Assembly: GCA_029547805.1 (NCBI GenBank)
Contig: JAKPOP010000010.1
Location: 616,452-680,451 of the forward strand
Direction of reading: 5' to 3'
Source of the DNA: Deltaproteobacteria bacterium
Lineage (GTDB): Bacteria > Myxococcota_A > UBA9042 > DTJE01
Length of the DNA: 64,000 nt
Under the pieces are notes generated by a model. It worked only from the letters and a program-made list of their open reading frames with translations, was not told the origin of the DNA and made no database searches. Positions within the stretch are counted from its first letter, which is position 1. Every line of letters starts with the position of its first letter. Below, one piece after another: positions 16,280 through 23,710 of the stretch. A program made the translations under genes and the position numbers.

Positions 16280-18445
16280 CTAGTTGGACTGCCGGAGGCG
16301 GTCGGCCTCCAGGACGCCCCGGATGCGGCGGAGGCCCCGAAGGATGGCGTCCAGTTGCCGCTGGTCCTCCACCTGGAGGACCATCCGGATCTCGACCCGC
16401 CGGTCCCCCAGGTCCCGGGTCAGGATGCTGGCGATGTTGGACTGGTGGTCGCTGATCTCCCGGGTCACCTTGGCCAGCAGCCCCGGCTGGTCCTCGACCA
16501 CGCAGGCCACCGGCACGTCGAAGACCCCCGCCGACCGCTGCACCCAGTGGGCGTCCAGCAGGCGGTCCGGGTCCACCGTGCGGGCCGTCGGGCAGGCCCG
16601 CTGGTGCACCGTGACGCCCCGGCCCCGGGTCACGAAGGCCACGATGTCGTCGCCGGGGATCGGGTTGCAGCACCGGGCCAGGTGCAGCATCATGTCCTCG
16701 ATGCCGTCCACGGCGATCCCCGAGTCCCGCTTCCGGAACACCTCCCGCAGGCGCCCCGGGTCCTTCGGGGCCTCGGGACCCGGCAGGGGGGCCGGGACCG
16801 CCTCGGGGAACAGGAAGGCCGCCACGTCCCGGGCCGACACCTTCTGGATCCCCACCAGCCGGAAGAGGTCCTCCAGCGACGAGGCATGGAACCGCCCGAA
16901 CAGGCGCCGCCGGTCCTCCTCCTTCTCCTCCTCGAGGCGCTTCAGGGACCCGCCGACCCGCTTCAGTTCCTTCTCGATCCACTGGCGCCCGACCTCCGTG
17001 GCCCGGGCCCGCTCCTCGGCCTGGAACCACTGCCGGACCTTCGACTGGGCGCGGCTCGTCTTGAGGAAGTTCAGCCAGTCCCGCTTCGGGTGACTGGTCT
17101 TCGAGGTCATCACCTCCACGAGGTCGCCCGATTGGAGCGGGGTGTTCAGGGGCACCAGCCGCCCGTTCACCTTGGTCCCGACGCAGGAGTGGCCCACCTC
17201 GGTGTGGATCTCGTAGGCGAAGTCCAGCGCCGTGGCCCCCGCCGGCAGCACCCGGAGGTCGCCCCGGGGCGTGAAGGCGAAGACCTCGTCGGTGAACAGG
17301 TTGCCCTGGATGCCCTCCACCAGGTCCTGGGGGCTCTGGACCTCCTGGACGAAGTCGATCAACTGCTTGAGCCAGTTGAAACGCTGCTGGTCCCGGGCCT
17401 GGACCGACCCGCCCTCCTTGTAGGACCAGTGGGCGGCGATGCCGGCCTCGGCGACCCGGTGCATCTCCCAGGTGCGGATCTGGATCTCCATCGGCTCCTC
17501 CAGGGGCCCGAACACCGTGGTGTGGAGGCTCCGGTAGCCATTCGCCTTCGGCAGGTTGATGAAGTCCTTGAACCGCGAGGGGATCGGGGTCCAGCGGTTG
17601 TGGATCAGGCCCAGGACCTGCCAGCAGTCGGGGACCGTCTGGACGATGACCCGAAAGGCCACGAAGTCATAGACCTTCTCCAGGGGGATGCCCTGGACGC
17701 GCATCTTGCGGTAGAGGCCGTAGAGGTTCTTGGGCCGGCCGAAGACCTCGTACCCTGCCAGATGATCCCCGTCGCAGAGTTCCCGGATCGTCCGCTGCAC
17801 CTCGGCGATGAAGTCAGCCCGCTCCTTCAGCCGGGCCTCGGCGGCCGCCTTCAGGGACTCGTAGTCCTCGGGCTCCAGATGCCGGAAGGCCAGGTCCTCC
17901 AGTTCGGTGCGGATCCGCGACATGCCCAGGCGCTCGGCCAGGGGGGCGTAGATCCGCCGGGTCTCCTCGGACACCTCCCGCCGGACCTCCTCCGGGAGCA
18001 CCTCCAGGTCCCGCATGTTGTGGAGGCGGTCGCAGAGCTTCACCAGCAGCACCCGGACGTCCCGGGACATCGCCACCAGCATCTTCTTGAAGTGCTCCGC
18101 CTGGGTCTCCTGGCGGGAGGTGAAGCGGTAGCGCTGCAGTTTGCCCAGGCCGTCCACGATGGTCCCGATCTCCCGGCCGAAGCGCTCTTCGATCCGGGCG
18201 GCCTCGTCGGGGCTCTCCTCCGGGACCTCGTGGAGCAGGGCGGCGCAGACGCTCGGGACGTCCAGGCGCAGGTCCACCACCAGGTGGGCGACGGCCAGCA
18301 GGTGGTCGGTCCGGGGGGCCCCGGAGACGCGCCGCTGGTCCCCGTGGACCCGCCGGGCGACCTCCCAGGCCGCCTCCACCGGGGCCAGATCGGCCTGGGG
18401 CTGGTGTTCCAGGATGCGGGTGCGGAGGCTCTCCAGGTCAGCCAC
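16280..18445 (-). CDS. rel: Rel/SpoT-type (p)ppGpp enzyme with an altered hydrolase motif
   Basis: The 721-residue protein has the complete RSH layout. The parts are an HD hydrolase region (about 25-165), a synthetase domain (about 215-345; RFKD at 291-294, NGYRSLHTTV and EIQIRTWEMH), a TGS domain (385-448), a zinc-finger/helical part (ARCCNPIPGDD) and a C-terminal ACT domain. The RFKD motif is the bifunctional Rel/SpoT version rather than the RelA ExDD version. In the hydrolase the usual HD...ED is His72-Glu73...Glu76-Glu77, so one metal ligand and a catalytic Asp are replaced by Glu. The GTG at 18445 follows GGAGG by 10 bases. It makes or removes the stringent alarmone in the cytosol. Confidence 0.9.
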   Translation of the reverse strand: MADLESLRTRILEHQPQADLAPVEAAWEVARRVHGDQRRVSGAPRTDHLLAVAHLVVDLRLDVPSVCAALLHEVPEESPDEAARIEERFGREIGTIVDGLGKLQRYRFTSRQETQAEHFKKMLVAMSRDVRVLLVKLCDRLHNMRDLEVLPEEVRREVSEETRRIYAPLAERLGMSRIRTELEDLAFRHLEPEDYESLKAAAEARLKERADFIAEVQRTIRELCDGDHLAGYEVFGRPKNLYGLYRKMRVQGIPLEKVYDFVAFRVIVQTVPDCWQVLGLIHNRWTPIPSRFKDFINLPKANGYRSLHTTVFGPLEEPMEIQIRTWEMHRVAEAGIAAHWSYKEGGSVQARDQQRFNWLKQLIDFVQEVQSPQDLVEGIQGNLFTDEVFAFTPRGDLRVLPAGATALDFAYEIHTEVGHSCVGTKVNGRLVPLNTPLQSGDLVEVMTSKTSHPKRDWLNFLKTSRAQSKVRQWFQAEERARATEVGRQWIEKELKRVGGSLKRLEEEKEEDRRRLFGRFHASSLEDLFRLVGIQKVSARDVAAFLFPEAVPAPLPGPEAPKDPGRLREVFRKRDSGIAVDGIEDMMLHLARCCNPIPGDDIVAFVTRGRGVTVHQRACPTARTVDPDRLLDAHWVQRSAGVFDVPVACVVEDQPGLLAKVTREISDHQSNIASILTRDLGDRRVEIRMVLQVEDQRQLDAILRGLRRIRGVLEADRLRQSN

Positions 18446-18560
18446 GGGTGCCCTTCCTCCAGGAGTCCTGGGCCAAAGGATGGGGCATTTCGGCGGACCT
18501 GTCACCGGGAGGCGACGGACCGCGGCGCCCCGTGCGGCCCCCGGGTCGGGCTCGGGACAG

Positions 18561-20153
18561 TCAGTACATGGCCTTGCGCCAGTCCCGGCGAGTCAGCAGT
18601 CCCCGGACCAGGGCCGGGGCCCGGGTCAGGTCCAGGAAGGTGTCCACCACCCGCTGCTGGAGTTCGAAGACCTCCCGGGTGTAGGGGAACCACCAGAGAC
18701 GGCGCTTCATGAAGGACGGGGACCGGTCCTCGTTGATGTGGTGGGGATAGACGAACTCCAGCAGCCCCTCGTCGCTGTGGCTCCGGCCGATCCCCGACTC
18801 CCGGACGCCCTGCCAGGGGGTCTCGACGACGCCGTAGGTGTACACCGCGTCGTTGATCGTGATCGTGCCGGCCTGGAGGCGCCGGGCCAGCCGGACCCCC
18901 CGCTGGCGGTCCCGGGTCCACACCGACGCGCAGAGGCCGTAGGGGGAGTCGTTGGCGAGCCGGATCGCCTCCTCCTCGTCGTCGAAGGGCATCAGGGGCA
19001 GCAGGGGCCCGAAGGTCTCCTCGACCATCGTCTTCATCGTGTGGTTCGCGTCGGCCAGCACCGTCGGCTCGTAGAACCACCCCCGGTCCAGGTGGGGCGG
19101 ACGGCGACCCCCGGCCAGCACCCGGGCCCCCTTCTCGACGGCGTCCCGGACGTGGTCCTCGACGGTCTCCATCTGCTCGGCGTTGGCCAGGGGCCCGATC
19201 TCGGCGTCGTATTCCCGGTCCTTGCCCACCCGGAGGGCCTTCACCCGGTCGGCCACCATCTGGCAGAAGCGGTCATAGACCGGCCGGGCCACGTAGACCC
19301 GCTCGACGCTCGCGCAGACCTGCCCGCAGTTCGTCAGGGCGCCCCAGACGACACCGTTGGCGGCCAGTTCCAGGTCCGCGTCGGCGCAGACGATGGCCGG
19401 GTCCTTGCCCCCCAGTTCCATCACGGTCGGAATGAAGTTCCGGGCGCAGACCGCCTGGATCTTGCGCCCCACCTCCGTGCTGCCGGTGAAGACCACCTTC
19501 CGGACCGGCGGGGAGAAGAGGGTGTCCCCCATCGCGGACCCCGAGGCCACCACGGTGTTCATCACGCCGGGGGGCAATTCCCCGCCCTCGGTGATCATGC
19601 GGTGGATCCAGAGGCCGATCAGGGCCGTGTCCGAGGCGGGCTTGAAGACCACCGTGTTTCCGGCCAGCAGCGCAAAGAGGATCCCCGAGGCGGGGATCGC
19701 GAAGGGATAGTTCCAGGGCGAGACCACCGTCACGACGCCCAGGGGACGATAGTGATAGTGGGAGGCCTTGGTCATTCGGAGATAGGGGTTGCCCAGCGGG
19801 ATGGGCCGGTCGGCCAGGATCGACGGCGCCTTCCGGGCGTACTTGGTGATGAGGTCACAGACCACGAAGACCTCGGACATGAGGGCCTCGCTGCGAGGCT
19901 TGCCGTTTTCCCGGCTGATCAGGTCGCAGGCCTCCTGGAGGTGGGCCAGCAGCCAGTCCCGGGCCTTCAGCAGGTGGGCCGCCCGCTCCTCCACCGATCG
20001 GGCCGACCAGCCCGGGAAGGCCTCCTCCGCCTGCTGCACGGCCCGCTTCACGTCGTCGGGGCCGGCCAGGGGCACCCGCCCGATCTCCTCCCAGGTGGCC
20101 GGGTCGATGCTGACCAGGACCGTCTTGTCCGGGTGATCCGTCTTGCGAGCCAT
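18561..20153 (-). CDS. NAD(P)-dependent aldehyde dehydrogenase
   Basis: The 530-residue cytosolic enzyme belongs to the aldehyde dehydrogenase superfamily. It has the substrate/cofactor motif SPWNYPFAIP (about 145-154), the nucleotide-binding FTGSTEVGR, general base Glu246 in MELGGK, and catalytic Cys280 in NCGQVC. The C-terminal tail is longer than usual, ending in a hydrophobic/aromatic helix (KRRLWWFPYTREVF...), as in membrane-associated fatty-aldehyde types. The ATG at 20153 has GGAGG 6 bases upstream. A strong TTGACA promoter abuts a perfect palindrome, so it is probably repressed by a TetR-like regulator encoded elsewhere. Substrate is probably a medium- or long-chain aldehyde, by inference. 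Confidence 0.88.
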   Translation of the reverse strand: MARKTDHPDKTVLVSIDPATWEEIGRVPLAGPDDVKRAVQQAEEAFPGWSARSVEERAAHLLKARDWLLAHLQEACDLISRENGKPRSEALMSEVFVVCDLITKYARKAPSILADRPIPLGNPYLRMTKASHYHYRPLGVVTVVSPWNYPFAIPASGILFALLAGNTVVFKPASDTALIGLWIHRMITEGGELPPGVMNTVVASGSAMGDTLFSPPVRKVVFTGSTEVGRKIQAVCARNFIPTVMELGGKDPAIVCADADLELAANGVVWGALTNCGQVCASVERVYVARPVYDRFCQMVADRVKALRVGKDREYDAEIGPLANAEQMETVEDHVRDAVEKGARVLAGGRRPPHLDRGWFYEPTVLADANHTMKTMVEETFGPLLPLMPFDDEEEAIRLANDSPYGLCASVWTRDRQRGVRLARRLQAGTITINDAVYTYGVVETPWQGVRESGIGRSHSDEGLLEFVYPHHINEDRSPSFMKRRLWWFPYTREVFELQQRVVDTFLDLTRAPALVRGLLTRRDWRKAMY

Positions 20154-20180
20154 GAGGGTCCTCCAGGAAACAGACGGGGC

Positions 20181-20209
20181 AGCATGACGCGCCGCAGAAC
20201 GATTGTCAA
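20181..20209 (-). promoter_or_regulatory. Sigma-70 promoter of the aldehyde dehydrogenase
   Basis: On the minus strand a perfect -35 TTGACA (20204-20209) is separated by 17 bases from CATGCT (20181-20186). It is the clearest -35 in the window, lies 28 bases upstream of the ATG, and touches the operator at 20213-20238. Confidence 0.65.
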
Positions 20210-20212
20210 TAC

Positions 20213-20238
20213 CCAAACGGACTGGCAAGTCCGTTTGG
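20213..20238. promoter_or_regulatory. Perfect inverted-repeat operator upstream of the aldehyde dehydrogenase
   Basis: CCAAACGGACT (20213-20223) and AGTCCGTTTGG (20228-20238) are exact 11-base arms around the four-base centre GGCA. The site starts 3 bases upstream of the -35 of the aldehyde dehydrogenase promoter and is about 115 bases from the divergent radical SAM start. Arm length and symmetry suit a TetR/AcrR-type dimer. No regulator gene of that family is in the window. Confidence 0.7.
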
Positions 20239-20351
20239 TTGCGTCGGGCCCGGTGGAACGAGGCCCGCTTCCCCGATGGTCCCGACCGCGAATCACGCGC
20301 AAGGGAGACTTTGTCACCCAGGAAATGGCGGCAGGTTTCCCGCCAAGAAGG

Positions 20352-20357
20352 TAGAAT
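20352..20357 (+). promoter_or_regulatory. -10 element giving an apparently leaderless radical SAM mRNA
   Basis: TAGAAT ends 6 bases before the ATG at 20364, the same spacing as at 6300-6305. No Shine-Dalgarno is present between them. Confidence 0.5.
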
Positions 20358-20363
20358 GCCGCC

Positions 20364-21725
20364 ATGAAGGTTCCGGGGACGCCACCGGCCATCATCGGGG
20401 TCACGCAGCGCTGCAACCAGCGGTGCGTCTTCTGCCTGGACGCGGACCGCCGGGGGGAGAGCGACCCGTCCCTGGAGTCGCTGCTGGCGGACTTCGACAC
20501 GCTGGCCCGGCGGGGGGTCCGGGAGGCGGTGCTCATGACCGGAGAGTCGGTCCTCCGACCCGACTTCCCGGAGATCCTGAAAGGCCTGGAGGCCCGGGGA
20601 ATCCGTCCCACGCTGACGACCAACGGAACCCTGCTGGCCGACGAGCGGCGCCTGGAGCGTCTCGTGGCGCTGGGCCTGCGGCACTACAACGTGAGCGTTC
20701 ATGCGGTGGACGAGGACCTGGCAGGTCGCATCAGCGGACGGGCCTGGACCTGGCCCCGGCAGCGTCAGGCGCTGGCCAACCTGGACCAGGCCGCCCGCCG
20801 GGGGGAGATCGATGCGGTCTATACCAAGACGGTGCTGGTGCGCCTGAACCTGGGCGTCGTCCACGAGGTCGTGCGGGTGCTGGGGGAGATGCTGTCCCAC
20901 GTCCGGGAACTGACCCTGGGGGTCAAGCAGGCGGTCCCCGTCCGGGCGGCCCACAGGGAGTTGCTGGTCCCGCTGGACCAGGTCGGGGGCGCCCTGGGCA
21001 TGGCCGCCGCCGAGGCCGACCGCCTGACCCGGGTGCTGCTGCTCGATGGCTTTCCCCTCTGTGCCCTGCCGGGCCTCGAGGACCGATCCCGGGAACTCCA
21101 GGACCTGGCCCGGGGCCGGACCTACATCGAGGTGGAGGGGAGGTCCGCCGAGGCCGACCCCTCCCTCTGGCCCATGGCGCGGAAGTCGGAGGCATGCCGG
21201 GGGTGCCCGCTGGACCCCATCTGCCCCGGGGTCCATGGAGCCGTGATCCATGCCACCGGCGGGCCCCTTCGGGCCTCCCGCCAGGACCCGGAGAGGCTGT
21301 TGCGGCAGGCCTGGGAACGGGCCTACCCCCCCATCGACGGCCCCTGCCCGTCCCTGGAGGACTGTCGCCGGTGGACCCGGTCACCAACCCTGGAGGAGGC
21401 CCCCATCGGACCGGAGGGGGTCGGGGAGGACCCGGTGCTCCGGGTCCTGGCGGAGCTGCTGCAGCGAAAGGGACGCGTGGGAGACCTGCGGGTCGGCCCG
21501 ATCCGGCTGACCGGTGACCGGATGGAGGGACATCTGGTCAACGGCGGGGGCGAGATGACCTTCTGGATCGGGGCCCGAGGGGGCCCTGGAGAGGCCTTCC
21601 TGGAGACGGAGACCCATCGCCTGGGCTACCTGGAGTGCTCGCTGCCCGATCCAGGCCCCTCCCTCCGGATGCTGGGAGAGGTCCTCCGCCGCATGGAAGA
21701 ACGGCTGGCCCCGATCCCGTCCTGA
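20364..21725 (+). CDS. Radical SAM protein with a SPASM/twitch-like Cys cluster
   Basis: The 453-residue protein has an N-terminal radical SAM motif CNQRCVFC (Cys17, Cys21, Cys24) for a 4Fe-4S cluster and SAM cleavage. A (beta/alpha)6 barrel follows (VLMTGESVLRPDFPEIL, TLTTNGTLL). A later Cys-rich block, ACRGCPLDPICPGVHG (about residues 277-292), resembles auxiliary cluster-binding SPASM/twitch segments used by peptide- or protein-modifying enzymes. The last 130 residues have no recognised domain. The gene stands alone between divergent and convergent neighbours, with no small peptide substrate visible beside it. Substrate is unknown. Translation appears leaderless. Confidence 0.82.
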   Translation: MKVPGTPPAIIGVTQRCNQRCVFCLDADRRGESDPSLESLLADFDTLARRGVREAVLMTGESVLRPDFPEILKGLEARGIRPTLTTNGTLLADERRLERLVALGLRHYNVSVHAVDEDLAGRISGRAWTWPRQRQALANLDQAARRGEIDAVYTKTVLVRLNLGVVHEVVRVLGEMLSHVRELTLGVKQAVPVRAAHRELLVPLDQVGGALGMAAAEADRLTRVLLLDGFPLCALPGLEDRSRELQDLARGRTYIEVEGRSAEADPSLWPMARKSEACRGCPLDPICPGVHGAVIHATGGPLRASRQDPERLLRQAWERAYPPIDGPCPSLEDCRRWTRSPTLEEAPIGPEGVGEDPVLRVLAELLQRKGRVGDLRVGPIRLTGDRMEGHLVNGGGEMTFWIGARGGPGEAFLETETHRLGYLECSLPDPGPSLRMLGEVLRRMEERLAPIPS

Positions 21726-21749
21726 GAATCCTGCACCGCTCCGAGTGGC

Positions 21750-23513
21750 CTACCGGCCCCAGGAGGTCGGGTCCAGGACCTGATCGCAGTCGGCCACGGG
21801 CACCCCGGCGGGGTTGCGGAACGGGGAGGCGCAGTACTCCAGCAGGGTCGTGAAGTCCTCGATGCGCAAGGCCTCGGGGATCGACCGGGGGTGAAACCCG
21901 TCCCGGAAGGAATAGACGCCGTCGGGGACCTCGGGGGACCAGAGGTCCCACCGGGGAAAGGTGTCGTAGTAGGCCACCGCCTGCCGGTGAAACCGCTGGA
22001 TCAGGCGGACCTCGGAGGCCGTCAGGGGCAGCCCCAGGGCAGCCCCCCGGAGCAGCCACATCGCGATGTCCCGGGGGAAGGAGGGGTCCTGGAGGCCCGG
22101 CTCCCCGGAGGCGGGGTCCTGGTAGCGTTCCAGCCGCGTGGCGAGTCCCAGCAGCAGGTCCCGGGCGATGCGCGGATGGTCCGTGACCAGCGCCCAGTGA
22201 ATCGCCGCCAGATGGAAGTGGACGATGATGTCGTAGTTGAAGTAGTGCCCTGCCGCCGCGAAGTCGTCGTACAGGCTCCCCTGTCCCGAGCCGCAGTCCT
22301 GGTCGTGGGGGTCGCCATCGGCCATCAGGGCCGTGGCCAGCCGGGCATCGCACTCGGCGTCGGGGATCAGGTCCACGTAGTCCACGAAGGACGCGAGGTC
22401 CTGCCCCGGAGGCACCAGCACGTTGCCGTCCGCGTCCTTGGTGCGGATCTTCCATCCCGAATCGACGATGTCCCGGGCGGACCTCCGCAGCAGGTCCAGG
22501 GCCTCCCGGGCCGAGGCCTGGAGGGCCGGGTCGGTGGAGTCCTCGACGGTGTACATCAGCCAGGCGGCGGCACGCCACAGGTAGGGCAGGTCGTCCTTGC
22601 TGCGCTTGTTGGTGACCCAGACGTCGCCGTAGGTGGGGTTGTGGGGATAGTGGAACCGATCGGCGTTCCAGCCCACGTAGGGGAAGTACCACTGGTCGTA
22701 CTCCACGACCTTCTTCTTCCCCGAAGGCAGCACGAACGCGTGGTTGCGCCCGATCACGTTCCGGGCCAGCAGCCAGTCCACCGGGTCGTCGGCATCCCGG
22801 ACGAAGCCCTTCATGCAGGCCGTGAGGGACCGGGTGTACTGGTCCGCCAGATCGCCCATCGCCGGGTCCCTGGTGGCCCAGAATCCTGCCAGGGCCGAGG
22901 CCAGCACGATGCCGGTGGGCTCGGCGTTGTTGTGGCTGCCCCCGTCGGCGGCGCTGGCCCGGAAGGTCACCGTGTCGCCGGCCTTCTCGGCCACGAAGTC
23001 ATGCCACCAGATCAGGTAGTCCGGGACCCCCGTGGAGGCATCCATGCCGGCGCTGGTCTCGGCGGCCCAGGTGAAGTAGTCGATCCGCTTCCAGGCCGCA
23101 GTCACCTGGCGGGTGACCTCGGCGGTCTCCTCCGGGGAAGGGGCCCCGTCACCGGGGTCCCGGGAAAGTCGGAAAGGAAGGGCCAGGGGCAATCCCCCGG
23201 GGGTCCTGGGGACCTCGACGGCGAAGGGGTCCTCGGGGGCGTCGCCCGGAACATCCGAGGCCAGGTCCTCAGTGGCGTCCTCCCAGGCCTCCGATCCCGG
23301 GTCCTCCCCGGCGCCCTCCCCGAGATCGACCGAAGAATCGTCCCCACCCACCGACGGGTCCGCGCCCGGGTCCGGGGCCTCCCCGTCGGGAACCGCCAGG
23401 TCCCCGGCAACGACCTCCGGGACGTCGCCTGCGGACAGGTCCCGGGGCTCCTTCGAGGCCTCTCCGCAGGCCCAGCACCATCCCACCAGGGCAATCCACC
23501 ACCACCGCAGCAT
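21750..23513 (-). CDS. Surface lipoprotein, paralogue of the one at 26950
   Basis: The 587-residue predicted lipoprotein (lipobox WCWAC, Cys16) has an acidic Asp/Pro/Gly/Glu tether to about residue 95 and a helical domain of about 490 residues. Repeated aromatic-rich helices (DYFTWAAETSAGMD, HYPHNPTYGDVWVTNKRSKD, FNYDIIVHFHLAAIHWAL) suggest an alpha/alpha toroid of the kind found in polysaccharide lyases and glycosidases, but no catalytic residues can be assigned. It is clearly paralogous to the lipoprotein at 26950-28743 (shared WVTN-RSKDD and RSARDIVD-like blocks and a C-terminal LLEYCASP-NPAG motif). GGAGGGACCG precedes the ATG at 23513; frames extending upstream lack a signal. Confidence 0.75.
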   Translation of the reverse strand: MLRWWWIALVGWCWACGEASKEPRDLSAGDVPEVVAGDLAVPDGEAPDPGADPSVGGDDSSVDLGEGAGEDPGSEAWEDATEDLASDVPGDAPEDPFAVEVPRTPGGLPLALPFRLSRDPGDGAPSPEETAEVTRQVTAAWKRIDYFTWAAETSAGMDASTGVPDYLIWWHDFVAEKAGDTVTFRASAADGGSHNNAEPTGIVLASALAGFWATRDPAMGDLADQYTRSLTACMKGFVRDADDPVDWLLARNVIGRNHAFVLPSGKKKVVEYDQWYFPYVGWNADRFHYPHNPTYGDVWVTNKRSKDDLPYLWRAAAWLMYTVEDSTDPALQASAREALDLLRRSARDIVDSGWKIRTKDADGNVLVPPGQDLASFVDYVDLIPDAECDARLATALMADGDPHDQDCGSGQGSLYDDFAAAGHYFNYDIIVHFHLAAIHWALVTDHPRIARDLLLGLATRLERYQDPASGEPGLQDPSFPRDIAMWLLRGAALGLPLTASEVRLIQRFHRQAVAYYDTFPRWDLWSPEVPDGVYSFRDGFHPRSIPEALRIEDFTTLLEYCASPFRNPAGVPVADCDQVLDPTSWGR

Positions 23514-23684
23514 CGGTCCCTCCTTCCGGGCCCCTGCCAAGGATGCCCGATGCCCTCCCCGGGAGTCCAGCGCGACATCGGGGCCTCCCGATGCCCGGCC
23601 CCGCAGATCCCAGGCTTCCGGCCTCTGGCCGGGATCCGGCGGGTTCCCCCGCCTTTCCGGTTCTGGCATTCGGGCCGGGTCTGC

Positions 23685-23690
23685 TAGCAT
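23685..23690 (+). promoter_or_regulatory. -10 element of the CoA-transferase gene
   Basis: TAGCAT preceded by TGC lies 20 bases upstream of the ATG at 23711, with AGGAGGTGACC between them. A weak TTCTGG (23661-23666) could be the -35. Confidence 0.4.
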
Positions 23691-23710
23691 CCCGTCCCCA
23701 GGAGGTGACC

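Noticed and set aside
18561..21251. An 896-codon frame extending the aldehyde dehydrogenase upstream
   Set aside because: The extension runs opposite the divergent radical SAM gene and across the promoter and operator. The ATG at 20153 has a GGAGG and gives the normal family length.
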